Shown: positions 1 through 11,835, counted from the stretch's first letter. The stretch: 64,000 nucleotides of DNA from Gnetum montanum (GCA_015680685.1 MNCI01007655.1:231864-295863), one strand, 5' to 3'. Program-made: numbers and translations. Notes: generated by a model not told the origin, from the letters alone.

Positions 1-2346
1 GAATTGGTGACTGAACATTTCTCAAACTAAGGAAGGACTTAAGGATTGAAAAGGGTGTGACTTCAAGGGGATTTGATGCATTTGTGCTGGCCATTCTCTT
101 GCGTGCTTGAATGCTTTCTTCTTGAGTTTTCCTTACCATTCTGATGTTGCTCCATTATGGGAAGTTGAGCTAATAAAAATAATAAGTCTTTGCATGGTGT
201 GGTTCTCACACAAAAAAAAAAGAAAAAAAAAGTGAGAATTCAAAGCACACCCCTTAGACGAAATAATCATTTGGGCTACAAGCACTAGTTATGGAACTAA
301 ACAAACATGTTCCCTCTAACTAAGGTCCTTTCTCACTTCCTACTCTCTCCTTTCTCGTTTCGTCAGAATGGTGGTGACTTTTTGACAGAGGCATTCTCGT
401 TACTTCAGGTGGATGGATTGGCCGAATACATTAATGCGAAGTCACTAGATGTGAATTGTTTAAGGCTGGATTTGGAATGAGATCTACTAAGTCACATTAA
501 CCATTAATACACAAGGGGCTGTACACCACCTTATTCTTGAGACTCCATTCCATCCTCTTCTTTCCATCGTTCTTTCTCCATTTTTCACCTCATTGCCGGT
601 TGTATCAGTAGTCTATATTTTGGTTGATGCATTGTTTCTTTTTGGTAAATTCTTGTGGTTCAGACTTTAACTCTTGCTTCCAAATGACATTTCCAGAGCT
701 TACGGACTCTTTGAATGTGGGAATGTCATGGCATTAAGGGCATGAGCCTGCTTTGGGGAGGACCCATTGGCATTCCTATTTGGTGCATCAGTTAATTTCT
801 TTCCCTTAAACATTTTCACAATGAACATTATTTTGTTCATTTCCATCCCTAACATCCATTTTATTGACATTGTCGTTGTTTCTTTTTCTCCATCTTTCTT
901 ATTCCTTATCTTTTTCCATTCTCTCGCTATCGGAGGATCGCTCTTAGTCATAGGGGTCCTGGTCCAATTTTTTTGATTTTCTTTTAACCCCTACACCTTG
1001 GGTAGTCACTAGTGTTATAACCCCTACACCTTGGATAGTTACTAGTGTTATATCTCCAGAATCCGCATTAGCCATGTCACAACTCAGCCAATGGACCTTA
1101 CACCGAGGCAAGGTATCAACTGCATTGTGATTTATTTATCCTTGCTAATATAAGACTATGTTGTGTGTGTAGATGGAAATCATACAACAATGGATTGGAT
1201 CTAGAGGAAACATTTGGAATGGATTGGTGCTGGAACAGTTATGCAAGGAACAAGATTGATGGCGCACTTATGGATGGACAATGAAAGGTGCAATCTTGGC
1301 ATCAGCAGCAACACATCTTCTTCTTTTCTCTCTCTTCTCTCTTAGCTACCAAATAAGGTTGGATGTCAAATGTGTATAATGTTCACTCTTGTTGTTATGA
1401 ACACTAATATTGTCATGTATTGTAATGATGATCCATTCACGTGTCATCCCATTCACCATTAGTGTCATTCAAGTTAATAATCCCATACCTTCCCAATATT
1501 TTGTAAGGAACTCGAGGACGATTTTTCATTCAATCATGGGGGTATGATAAGCCGCGATATCGCATACGTGATCCTGTACGTGGGGGCGTACACGATATTG
1601 CGGCCCACTGCAATGTCTATAAATAAGAGGCAGCTTTCCCTGTTTTAGGCACTTAAACTTAGACCCTTAGCCAAACTCTTGCAGTTTTACCATTTCAGAG
1701 TTAGAATAATTTCCATGTGCTCGCAATAGGAGTCTTAAAGTGAACAGATCTTTATTCAAGCAAATTGTACCTGAGCACACATTTGTGTACGGCAATAAAA
1801 ACGAACTTTCTGATAAACCTTGCAGCATATGGACTAAGCTAAATAGTAATTAATTAGTGTTGAATGTTAAATGCTTTCCTAGTTAATTAATCTCTCTCAA
1901 CCCTTGACTCTCCTAGTTAAGTGCACTCAGTATGACCACTTCAAGCATGTGTGTAGCGCTTGGTAACCCAATAACAATTAGCGTTTGGTAATCCTAGTAG
2001 CGTTACACTAGTTCAGGTTGTGTGCGGCAAGTGGGAACGGATACTGATGTTAGGACCATTAGAACTTAGTTAGCGAATAGTTAATGAAAGTTAGTCACTT
2101 AGTTCTCTTTACCTTTCCCCTATTAGCATAAAACATTAAAAAGATAAAAGATATAAAAATCATATACCTCAAGCTTACTTAACCATTCAACCGTGACAAT
2201 ACAAGTAAGTTTGGGAAGACAATGATTGATTAACCTTAAGTGTTCCATTAGGGCGCGTAAGCACTTAGTCCTTGAAGTTCGACCAGATCGTGCGTGAAAC
2301 ACTCATATTCATATGGTTGAGTGTAGGGGCACCTCCCCACTCATCA
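1..2346 (+). mobile_element. 3' end of a family-1 Ty3/gypsy LTR retrotransposon (truncated by window edge)
   Basis: Positions 1-300 match 26375-26650, 727-775 match 28561-28605, and 911-1544 match 62770-63407. These are the non-coding stretches that follow pol in the other family-1 elements of this window. The segment ends with a G-rich polypurine tract (about 1537-1544) and an LTR. No coding domain is present; gag-pol would lie left of the window. The segment lacks the tandem repeats and the extra reading frame found at the same place in the 18.8-51.8 kb element. It is inserted into the LINE that starts at 2347. Confidence 0.8.
1545..2346 (+). repeat. 3' LTR of the family-1 element
   Basis: The LTR starts TGATAAGCC just after the polypurine tract and ends CTCATCA. 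A TATA box (CTATAAATA, near 1616) separates U3 from an R-U5 block that matches the LTRs at 18799, 50953, 52965 and 63408. The U3 is unlike the others: it holds the perfect palindrome GCGATATCGC (1554-1563), arms GTACG/CGTAC (1576-1591), and a wider imperfect inverted repeat (1553-1568 against 1588-1603). Sequence 3' of the LTR begins CTTGG, inside the LINE endonuclease frame; the matching target duplication would be outside the window. Confidence 0.85.
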
Positions 2347-2860
2347 CTTGGAATTTCCGAGGCCTAATTGATAGGCTTCAATGTAAACGCGCAAGCAACT
2401 TTCTCTCTAGTTTAAATATAGCTTTTGATGTTGTTCTTCTTCAAGAAATTAAGATTTAAGCCAACCATTTATCTCTTTTAGCCCATTGGTTTCTCCCCCA
2501 CTCTTCAATTCTTGCCACTTCCCATAAGTGTGGAAAAGGCAGAGTAGCCATTCTCTTGTCAACATATTGGAAAGACAAAATCATTCAACGTGGTTCCAAT
2601 TCTAGCCATAAAGTTTCTTGGGCTATCTTCTCCTCCTCACAAGGACCCTTCAATTTCTATTCAATTTATGCCCCTAATGACTCTATAGAACGAGCCTGTT
2701 TATGATAGGAACTAGCCCATTCTCTTTCTTCCATTCCTTGGATTTTCAGTGGTCGAATTTTAAGAAACAATTCTATCTTTTTGATGGCATTGAGGCTACT
2801 GCTAGTGGTCCTCTTCATAGATTGACCTAGAGTAATCTTCGACTTGGCCAAGCCCGCATA
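2338..2860 (+). pseudogene. LINE AP-endonuclease domain, decayed
   Basis: The translation shows the typical LINE endonuclease landmarks in order: a TWNFRGL start, a VVLLQEIK block (catalytic Glu of the QE(T/I)K motif), GKGRVAILLS, and YAPNDSIERA followed by PWIFSGR, where a working enzyme would have a GDFN-like motif. Stops interrupt it (for example after the QEIK block). The first codons overlap the LTR junction at 2346. Not functional. Confidence 0.75.
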
Positions 2861-3559
2861 TATAGTTGGTTAGATAGGTTTTATTTTTCCACTCTTTCCT
2901 TCTGGCAAGCTTCTTTTGCTACTGTGGTTCATCAACACGCAACTTTATCTAACCATTACTATATCTATGTAGGTCCACAGTAGTCACCACAGGTATAATT
3001 TTAATCTTTTTCAACTACACTATAACTGTTTCTCTTCTCCTCCCACCTAACAACTTCTCTCAAACCTTTAGAATACGGAATCCATGCCCTTAGGTCAAGT
3101 AGGCTAGATCTAATGGTGGCATCGTGCTACTAGTAGAGTGCATAATTTTGCCCGCTATTATGGTAAGGAAGTGGCCTCTTATGCTAGACAAGAGCATAAC
3201 AACATCCACTCCACTATTGATCACCTTACTAAAAAAGTAGCTAAAAATCCCTTCAATACGCAAGTTCATGGGGAGTTAGCTAGAGTTCACTTAGCTTTCA
3301 AACATTGGGACATCTACAAGGCACAAAGTGCCTTAATAAAGAGTAGACTTACTTGGTTAAATATTCAAGATAAACATTGTAAGGAATTTTTTAAGTATCT
3401 AATATCTCTTCCTCTTTGCCCTCCTTAGACAAACTTTCTAGTGACAACACCACCATCACTTACGACAATAGTCTTCTTTCATATCTTAAGGAGCATGTCG
3501 AGACCTTATTTACCACTACCCTATGGATCTCTCATCATTTGAGGCCCCTACTCTTAATT

Positions 3560-4975
3560 ACCCTAGGTTAGTTAATTCTACTATGTTGCAAACTTTAGAA
3601 GTTGATATTACCCAGGCTGAGCTTCAATAAGCTTATTTTAAATTGAGCCTTGGGAAGGCCCCTAGTTATGATGGTTTCCCCGCTGAATTTTTTTCAGAAT
3701 CATTGGGATTGGTAGGCAATGATCTCTTCTAAGTTATCAGAGAGGCTACCCTTGCTAGTTCTCTAGGGTCAAATTTAAATCAAGAGATCATTCGTCTTCT
3801 TCCTAAATCGGGGGATCCTACTTGTATCTCCAATTGGCGATCCATTACTCTTCTTAATGTGGTATACAAAATATGGATCAAGTGCTTAGCCTTATGTTTG
3901 AAGAAAATTCTTTGTCACATTATATCTTCCCTAGCAAACAAGCTTTGTTTCTAGGAGATACATTTTAAATAATGTGGTTACTACCTAGGAAGGTCTTCAA
4001 TGGGCAGAGGACGACAATCAAGATATCCTCTTGATGAAGTTAGATTACGCTAAAGCCTATGACAATATTAAATGGATCTTTATTATCTAGATAATGACAA
4101 AACTAGGTTTTGGTCCTAAGTTTCTTCATATGATGAGATGTTTATTCTCTTATGCTACTACGAGAATTGCTACTACCTTTGGTATCACTTTTCCCTTCTC
4201 AATTCATAGGTTAGTGAGGCAAGGTTGTCCTCTTGCCCCTTATCTCTTCATCATCACTCCTAACTTCCTCTGTCATCAATTAAGCTTTGATATTTAGAAT
4301 AAGGACCTCTTCAGGGTTTGTCTCTCTTTCCCTCAATATTAGCTTCTTAATATGCATTTCGTCGACAACTCCTTTTTCCTCACTCAAAACACTACTACTA
4401 ATGTGGAGTGACTTTTATCTCAGGTGAAGTAATATTGTTCTCTCTCCAACTTCGCTATTAATTAGAGTAAATCTTTTGTTTATAGTTTCAATAATAATTA
4501 AAGTCATTTGCCCAACTATAACTGGAAGCTTATTCAGGACCAAGATATCATTAAGATTTTGGGTATTCCCTTCCATTTTAGAGGTCCTACTTCAGTCCTC
4601 TGGAAGTAAGTAATTTCTCGGATTCAAAGGAAAATCGAAAAATGGAAAACTAAACCTCTCACCCTTACATGTAAGTACCTTATTCGTAAATCTATTTGTG
4701 CTTCTACTCATGTGTATTATTCATTGTGGTGGACACCCTCCCATGTTGCCTATTAAAAACTATAGCGATTATTTTTGGACTCCATGTGGTCATCTAAAAA
4801 CTCCCAAAAAGGTTTCCATTGTGTTGCTTGGAATATTATTACTCTTCCTAAAAATAGGGGTGGTTTAGGCCTTTTGAACTCTTTCAATGAGGGGCTCACC
4901 TTGGTTGCTAAGTGGTTGGTTCAGCATTTGAATGCCCCTGACATTATTGGGAGTCTTCTCCAGTTAAGGCTTTGA
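3560..4975 (+). pseudogene. LINE reverse transcriptase domain, decayed
   Basis: Recognisable non-LTR RT blocks are LPKSGDPTCISNWRSITLLN near 3800, KLDYAKAYDNIKW near 4036, RQGCPLAPYLF near 4216, and a degraded catalytic box HFVDNS near 4356 where F-A-D-D is expected. Downstream, GIPFHFRG and KWKTKPLTL follow as in plant L1 elements. Several frameshifts and stops are present. A piece at 3138-3428 belongs to the region between endonuclease and RT. The second catalytic Asp reads Asn, the change expected from G-to-A at a CpG. Confidence 0.8.
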
Positions 4976-5589
4976 CAAACATTTCCCAAAAATAAGCCCT
5001 TTTGGAAAGGTATCCATCCCATTAATTGGATCCTCTCCCCCCATACTATCACCATTCCCAGGTCCCATGTCTTCAAAAGCATTTGGAGGGCTTGGTAGGC
5101 TTTACAGCATTATATAAATTGGAGTAATGTCAAGATCAATCCTACTTTTCTTTCTAAGCTTTGCCCCTGTCACCTGCCCCTCTTGCCATTATGAATGCAA
5201 AGGTAGCCACTACTTGGTATCAAAAGGGAGTTATTTCCCTTAGATGTCTTCATCTCGTAGATCAATGGATTTCTTGGGAAGTGTTTGAAAATTTGTATGG
5301 GGCTTCTAGACCCATGCACCATTGCTTAGATCAAGTTTATAATTTCATTTATCAATACATGTAATTGGATGTCTTGGTCCAAAGCATTTTTCATGGCCTC
5401 TAGTGGACTAATGGGTCAAAACTTATGCCTTATAAGCTACATGTTTCCTTTCAACTGTTGCATGATTTCTCTATGGTTGTTCAATGTTGTAACAGATCTT
5501 GGTACAAACAAGAGTTTGAGCAATTCTAGATCTCCCTCTTCAACCAAATATGAAACCTTCTGACTCTTCCTAAAATTCAATAGTTTCTT

Positions 5590-5990
5590 TGGTGTCTTCT
5601 TCATCAAGGTTTACCCATCAGCAAACATTGTGAATACCTTGGAATTCACATTCCTAAGTGCCATCTCTATGGTGGAACTGAGGAATTTGTCCATGTTTTC
5701 TGGCATTGCCCCTTTGCTTAGCATACATGGGGATGGGCTTCTAAAGTTATCCCTTCGTGCAAGTTTTCTCAAGATGACATTATGTTTGGCTTTTTGTCTA
5801 CCACTTCCTTGAACTTGAAATTTCTTTGGAAGATTATTAGGCCCATTGTTCTATATTATATCTGGAAGCGTAGATGTACTATTCCTTTTCAAAGGACTAA
5901 TTCTTCAAATATCTATCATCTAACTATTATGGATAAATTGTAGATCCTCCACCTTGTTCACTTCCAAATCATATCTCATGGTTCAAAGCT
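5590..5990 (+). pseudogene. LINE zinc-binding RVT (zf-RVT) region, decayed
   Basis: Reading one frame through 5605-5990 gives a segment with CHLYGGTEEFVHVFWHCPFA, the C-x-G-x-EE-x(3)-H-x(3)-HC pattern of the zf-RVT domain at the end of plant L1 ORF2. A stop follows directly (CPFA then TAG). The frame continues to about 6150 without known domains. Confidence 0.7.
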
Positions 5991-6245
5991 CAAGTTGGAT
6001 ACTAATCAATTGATTCATCTATTGCAGCCTTGGAGCAGATGCGAGAGTCCCAACAATCTTCCTCAACACAACTCGCCTCACTTCATAATTTCAAGTGTTT
6101 TCTGCTTTGTCCAATTTTCTACCACTCTTATTTGCTCCCATTTTTAGTTGATCCTTGGTGGATGATTTATCTCCATATTGTATTCCTCCACTTTGAGATC
6201 AGTTGTTTGTAATGATGTTTCCCTACTCAGCATCTTTCCCCATGC

Positions 6246-6336
6246 CTTGATATTGAATATGTACTTAGTGTCTTTTTTGTATTAATAAAACTTGATATTG
6301 AATATGTATTAAGTGTCCTTTTTCTATTAATAAAAC
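6246..6336 (+). repeat. Duplicated 45-bp LINE tail
   Basis: Two near-identical 45-bp units (6246-6290 and 6291-6335) each end in ATTAATAAAA. They sit at the 3' end of the LINE and probably mark its polyadenylation region, duplicated by slippage. Confidence 0.7.
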
Positions 6337-6518
6337 TTGCTTTTCGGGTCGGACCCGCCCATTGTTCTTGAACAGCAGCGCAGCGAATTTGCCGTCTCTT
6401 TTTGTTTTTCCCCTTCTTTTATCCTTCTCCTACGTAACTTTACCTTTGAACACTCCGGACTCTTGTATTTCAAGAATCAAGCAAATTAGCAAATACAACG
6501 GTGTGTTTTTCTGCAACA
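6337..6518 (+). promoter_or_regulatory. Upstream region of the DUF7903-like gene
   Basis: Only about 180 bases separate the LINE tail from the start codon. The stretch is more GC-rich than the LINE and includes a perfect 13-bp palindrome, CGGGTC-G-GACCCG (6345-6357), which could be a dimeric factor site. No clear TATA box is visible except AT-rich LINE tail sequence. The core promoter must lie here or inside the LINE tail. Inference only. Confidence 0.35.
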
Positions 6519-9119
6519 ATGGCTTACCAGCCACCCCACAGAAGAGTTGGTGCGGAATCGTCGAAGTCTGTAGCCCCTCCTCCACCACCACCAGATCCCA
6601 GACGCAGAGATAATCAGCCACGGACAAGCCGCAGGCAAAGTTTTAACTTAAACATCAGCTGGTGCCCTGATGCTATTTCGCTGTGGTTCGCTGTAGATTC
6701 ACATGGAGCTTCTGTCAGCGAAAACACTTCACTGCAGTGCATTCCTTTTCGAAAACAATCTTATGGTCATTTGCAGAACGCAAATCTTTGCACCATTGCT
6801 ACAGCAGAAGGTATTTCTGAATGTTATTTTCTCTTTCGTTTCTTCTTTTTGTCCCCATGAAAATTGTTTGGGTTTGGGTTTTATCTCGCTAGAAAGTAAC
6901 GTTGATTTTGTGGGTAAGGTGATACAGGACTAGAACAAGATTTCGGAGCCGTGGGTATTTCGCAGAACAATGTCGGAGAGGAAATCGTGAAGAGCCTTAG
7001 TGATGAACTTAGGAGATCAATTCAGCGATTTCCTAATTACAATGCTGATAATGTTAGTCCTAAGATGGTGGTGCGGCTGGGGAGATGCTTGTTCTATAAA
7101 AATGGGTAACATTTTTCCCCGCTTTTATTTTCTTTGTCAAATTCTGTGCTGTTTGAGTTTGTTAATTTGTAAACTCTGATCAGAAATTGTTCCCAAATAA
7201 TCATTAACAGTTATAATGCACACATGCCGGAAATTATCAAATTAGGAGACCTTAAACGGGCTTTCCATGATAAGCATTCTCTGGATTTTGTCCGGAAGGC
7301 TTTTGAGAGTGACATTAATGAAGATTTGCTGAGACCGATAAGGGACCGGGTTTTTCCACAAAATACATCGATAGAAGAAAGAGAGAGGTTTCTTATTCGG
7401 GTTCGTATATGACAAAGGCACCGTGGATTTTTTTTAAAAAAAAATTAAGTTTCGTCCCTAAATCTCAGAATTGTTTTATTAAATGCTCTGTGTGTTGCAG
7501 CTTGAAGACAAAAGAAATCCTGAGGTTGTTTATAACCTAATTTGTCAGCAATGTAAAGATAAGGAAGAAAAAATTGTATTAAAGAAGGTAAAATTCTTGG
7601 CTATCTGTATGTTTACTCTTATTTAGATGGATCCCAAACGTCTTGCAAAGGAAAAATATGCAATCTATCAATGCTACAACTTATTCAGATGAATTATGGT
7701 CTTAAATCAAATTTTTTCCCCATAATGCAACAGCTTTTCCATGAAAAATATGCAACGTATCAACGGTACAACTTATTTAGATGAATTATGGTCTTAAATC
7801 AAATTTATTTTTTCTATAATGCGACAGCTTTTTCATTTTTAAAAACAGGCCAGTGATGCATCCACAAAAATATGGAGTTAAAACCAGTAATGCAACATAA
7901 AATTTGTATGATCTGCCTTTTTTTCCAATTACCTGATTAAAAAGTAATCTGTTTAGTAGCAAGTTGAGCATCCAGGTGTTTTTACATCGCAGTTTTCAGG
8001 ATAAGATTTGAATATATATTTATTTCTTATAGCAATTGGCAGGGGTGGATAGAGCTGAACCGTAAAGATGCTACCTTATATCCACCTAAAGACATGTACC
8101 CTTAGCAACTATTTAAAAGAATGATCAACAATATTTCTTTGTGAATATTTTTATTTCCAAAGATTGAAATGTATCTGCTCAACATCATTTTTTTTTGGGG
8201 GACCATTAAGCTTTATGAACCTGTAAGTTAAGCTTAATTGGTTGCATTATTCCTTCGTTTTGTTATTGTTTTCGACTTATTAAAATCACAATGGAGTGTT
8301 TTTTCCATGTTTAAATGGTCTTCTTAAGATTTATGTGATATCCTAAACATTGGCTGCTGCTTCATGGATATCTGTTAAAGACACACTATTTGATATGCAC
8401 TCGAGGATAAAGAATCTATGCTAGAAATTTTAGCTTGTTTGTGTCAATATTAATTGCTATTTTTTAAATTAAAAACATGTATTAATGAGGCTTCTTTTGC
8501 AGATAAAACGTCAGCCAGTAAGACATTTCATTGCTGACATATCATGTCTGGGAAAATCTTTAGATCTCAGAATCATGCTGTCAAGTCAAGAGTTGTTAAC
8601 TGAATGTCCTGTAAGTTTTGCTCTCTAATATATGCAATGAACGATGACTTTCCGTAATTTTTACAAAATATTTTAACATATAGTAATACAAATCAGGATG
8701 AGGACCAAAAAAGTTTTGACAAAATAGTGACATCTGCATCTATAAGAAACGATGCAAAAGGAGGTTTGCATTGGCAACTTGGAGATGATTTTTGTGGAAG
8801 ATTCAAGGTCATAGGAGCATGGCATCGAACAATAACCATCATCAATTGTAGAAAATGCAGTTTAAAATTTCAGCGTGCTAACAGATTTGAGACTGAAGCA
8901 ACAACAGGGAGGGTGACATGGGAAGCAAAGTTTATCAGCAAGGAACTCAAAAGGATGTTAGAGGTTAGAATTTTTTTGCTGCCTCACTACTATTTAAGGT
9001 ACTAAAAGTTTGTCTGGAAAAGTATTAATGAAATGATATATTTGCAGGAAAATAGTGTAGAAGATCATATAATGAAACTATTGGAGAACAATCTGGGTTG
9101 GATTTGGGACATTATCTGA
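6519..9119 (+). CDS. Seven-exon gene for a DUF7903-like plant protein, 397 aa
   Basis: I read exons 6519-6810, 6928-7105, 7211-7400, 7501-7587, 8503-8610, 8697-8963 and 9048-9119. All introns are GT-AG, the frame stays open through every junction, and the stop is TGA. The protein begins MAYQPPHRR, then has a proline run and an arginine-rich patch, then a conserved-looking core: NISWCPDAISLWFAV (about residues 46-60), VRLGRCLFY, KRQPVRHFIADISCLGKSLDLR (split in the exon 5 product), and a C-terminal segment ending NNLGWIWDII. From memory this order matches plant proteins of the DUF7903 family (start MAY-PPHKR, motifs RHMVVDVSCL and KGGLRWPLG). The present KGGLHWQLG and RANRFETEATTGRVTWEAK fit that. 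No signal peptide or membrane segment is seen. Function is unknown; the basic N-terminus might suggest nucleic-acid or ribosome association, but that is a guess. Exon structure is confident, family name moderately so. Confidence 0.75.
7651..7834 (+). repeat. 92-bp tandem duplication in intron 4 of the DUF7903-like gene
   Basis: Copies 7651-7742 and 7743-7834 share long identical runs, for example GATGAATTATGGTCTTAAAT in both. The duplication lies within the 915-bp intron 7588-8502 and does not touch splice sites. Confidence 0.85.
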
Positions 9120-10159
9120 AAGATCCAAGAATGCCTATATGTTTAAAATCATGGTTGTTACATGCGTATCTATGATGTGTATAGACAGCTGTGTGAATTG
9201 TATATGTTTGTTCTAATATTAACAGGTTTTGGGAATCGGCTTGTGGTTATAATGTAATTACTTCTTGCATTTTCATTTGATTAGTTGCAGGGAAAAATAG
9301 AAGCCAAACTTTAGCTTACATTTATTACATCCTTCAAAACAGAATTTAGGTATTAATTTAGGAGAGCTATTATAAAATCTAAAATTGTAATTGATATAGT
9401 AGCCCAAGGCCAAAATATGAAGTTGAAAGAATGCTTGTAAATTATTTAGTATTCAAATAAATAATCATGTTTAGTGTTTTAAGTGGCAAATTCTTCATGA
9501 GTTGCTTGGTCCTTGAACCTTTAACAAGTTATTTTTTAACTTTGAAAAATCTAAAAAGATAATATACATGGTAATATTTTAATTGAGTACACGAGTGCTG
9601 AATCAATTTTTATTAGTTTTTTTAAACTTTCAATGGACAGAATTTTATATGTTTGTTTAACTACCTAGATATTTTTTTCACTTTAATCGTATTCATAGCT
9701 TAATTAAGGGTAATGAAAATGTGATCTCTTCCACCTAGTTAGTGTTGGTTCCAATCCTATATAGAAGAAGGATTAGCATCAAGTCAAGTTGTAAAATCAT
9801 ATTAAGTTTTATGGATAAGTTGTTTTCCAATTTTCATAAAGCTTAGGGCATATCACTAGTGAGGGTTGGTATGAAAAATGAATGAGTTAGAAGTGAAAAT
9901 GGTATCATGGATTTTATTATCACATTTTAAAAATATTTATCCAAGGAAGATGTAGAAAGATTATGAGCTTAGGTTGGAAATGAATAAATAGCTTCAACCT
10001 CTAACAACATCATTTCTACATGAAGAAGCATAATATCATGTTGTGTCTATCTCTTCACAAAATAGGGAACAGAAAAGGGTGCAAAACATAAAATAATTTG
10101 ACTTAGGTACAACCCAAGATGTATAGTTAACATGATATAATACGTAAATTATAAAGGAA

Positions 10160-10245
10160 TAAAATGATGTCTCAAGCATGATTTGAACTTGCAACATCTT
10201 ACTTACAAATCTATGTTAAACATTAAGGTATTGTGTCCTAACAGT
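10160..10245 (-). repeat. SINE-like fragment with pol III B-box
   Basis: On the - strand there is AAGTTCAAATCATG followed by CTTGAGACA. GTTCAAATC is a good B-box. Related pieces occur at 18085-18165, 18625-18700 and 51985-52095 (TTCAAGTC with TTGAGACA). The A-box part is weak. Confidence 0.35.
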
Positions 10246-10504
10246 ACTTACAATTTGGACCATGCTTTTATTAGATACAATCAACTAATTGTAACTTGTA
10301 AATTGTATCTTTCAAGTATAAGTTATAGGTTTAATTCTAATAGATTATTGTAAGATACACTGTTGGTTGGGTGGGTGGGGCAACATCGACATAGCCTTGT
10401 GGTCATATACTTGTTTGTGCTATTGTCCCAATTCTTGTTTGCTTAAACATCTATCCAAATATCTATTTACTTTAAAAAATACATTCTTAAAAGAATTATA
10501 AAAG

Positions 10505-10625
10505 AATACAATAATAGGGATAAGATTTATAGAAGTCTATAAGTCAATGCTACCTAGTACAATTGAACCTATGACATGGGGTTACTAGGCCAAGACTTGT
10601 ACCACTAAGCTAACACTCTTTCCTT
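10505..10625 (-). repeat. tRNA-derived SINE copy (inverted relative to the next one)
   Basis: Read on the - strand it has TTAGCTTAGTGGTACAAG (A-box-like, as in the TAGCTCAGTGGT of tRNA genes) and, after a tRNA-like spacing, ATAGGTTCAATT (B-box-like), then CTAGGTAGCATTGAC and an AT-rich tail. The same body occurs on the + strand at 10660-10800 and 17683-17815. Confidence 0.65.
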
Positions 10626-10659
10626 AAGATAATGAGTTGAGCACTTGAATCACTTATTA

Positions 10660-10800
10660 TTAATAAAGAGGTGTTAGCCTAGTGATGTGGGTCTTAGCTT
10701 GATAACCCCAAGTCATAGGTTCAATTTTACTAGGTAGCATTGAGTTATAAACTTCTATAAATCTTGGGGTCTACCTATGTTTTACTTATTTTGAGTTCCA
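10660..10800 (+). repeat. tRNA-derived SINE copy
   Basis: GTGTTAGCCTAGTG opens the copy (A-box), CATAGGTTCAATT is the B-box, and the body CTAGGTAGCATTGAG and tail TATAAATCTTGGGG match the inverted copy at 10505-10625. The two copies face each other across about 35 bases, so a transcript through both could form a long hairpin. Confidence 0.65.
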
Positions 10801-11170
10801 ACACCTCCACTTATTACTACCATAAAGTAGTGTCAATGTTAGCTTTTGTATGACATTAACAATTCAACTTGTAAACTCATTCTAACACTAAATTAAATTG
10901 ACATTTCTCCACTAACTAATAAAAGGATCTTCACCTAGAGGTCCAATGCTAATCCTACACCATTAACTAATTAAAGGATCTTCCGGAATAAAAGAAAAGT
11001 AGGTTTGGAATACATTTATTGCATTTAACATACACCTTGCCGAGGGTTGGCCAAAAATTAAAAAGTTTATCTCATATTTCTTCTTCTAGTAACATACAAA
11101 ATGAAAGTGGGCATGCAAGGAGAATTATGTTAATCCCAAGGCACATGTTAGATCCTTCTGACGGTCTCAC

Positions 11171-11464
11171 TAAACACAAGTAAAAATTTCAGTTAAAAGG
11201 GTGAATCCAGTAAAAATGTCAATTAGTAAAAATTACAGTGGACTGATAGATCAAGGCCTGTCGGTGAAGACAAAGTAAAAATTTCAATTCAAGGGGCCGT
11301 GCCTTCAGGATATAAAGGTTAGATTTGGATTAAACTGTACCATCACGGTCTTCTGAATACTGGTGGTGCTCACTGGATACTGTTCGATTTCGCTTTCCTT
11401 CAAGCTTTAGCACTGCAAATTTTCTTTTGGAAGGAGGGTTTAATCTCTGTCGAAGATTAGCAAG
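11171..11464 (+). promoter_or_regulatory. Promoter and first non-coding exon of the SPT16-like gene
   Basis: A short motif AGTAAAAAT is repeated four times (11179, 11209, 11225, 11274), mostly continuing into TTCA or GTCA. A TATA-like ATATAAAGG lies near 11309. Transcription probably starts near 11330-11400, and the first exon would end at 11464 before a good donor (GTAATTT). The repeated motif is a candidate regulatory site by position only. Confidence 0.4.
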
Positions 11465-11835
11465 GTAATTTCTACTCTTCATTCTGCAATAAATGCTTTT
11501 ATTTCATTTTGACGCTTCATTCTAATTTCTGATATCGTTAGCTAGCTTTTGTTGCGTGTTATCTCCCTCTCAGATTTGCGGCTCGACGGATCTAGCAATC
11601 GTAATTTCTGAAAATGTTGAGACTTTGAAAGAGCTGTTTTTTAATTTTTGCATAGTTTTCGAAAGCACATACATATCTAGAACAGTAAATTTTGTGTTTC
11701 TGCCCTAAGGATTTGTTGCTGGAAAGAATGGTATTTTTCTAAAGTGTTGACTTTGATAGGGTTTCTAATTATTTTTTCAACTACATGATTTTTTATTCAT
11801 GGACATATCTGGAAAGTTAAACTGTTGCAATGCAG
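11465..11835 (+). other. Probable 5' UTR intron of the SPT16-like gene
   Basis: The donor at 11465 (AAG|GTAATTT) and acceptor at 11835 (TGCAATGCAG|G) frame a T-rich stretch. The coding start follows 86 bases after the acceptor. Leader introns are common in plant housekeeping genes. No transcript is available, so exact ends are inferred. Confidence 0.5.

Larger units (their letters stand above)
2347..6345 (+). mobile_element. Decayed plant L1-type LINE
   Basis: In order, the stretch shows an AP-endonuclease domain, a reverse transcriptase and a zinc-binding RVT domain, all on the + strand and broken by many stops and frameshifts. This order is that of plant L1-clade ORF2. No LTRs are present. 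The 3' end has a duplicated AT-rich tail ending in ATTAATAAAA. The start of the LINE is missing here because the family-1 LTR cuts into the first residues of the endonuclease. The 3' end stops about 170 bases before the start codon of the next host gene. Confidence 0.85.
9120..11170. other. AT-rich spacer between the two host genes
   Basis: After the stop at 9119 there is 3' UTR-like sequence to roughly 9300, then non-coding DNA without a long open frame. The only structures I can support are the SINE-like copies listed separately (10160-10245, 10505-10625, 10660-10800). Confidence 0.6.

Noticed and set aside
767-976. A 69-residue hydrophobic + strand frame
   Set aside because: It lies in the non-coding post-pol tail shared with 62773-63407, where the frame is not kept.
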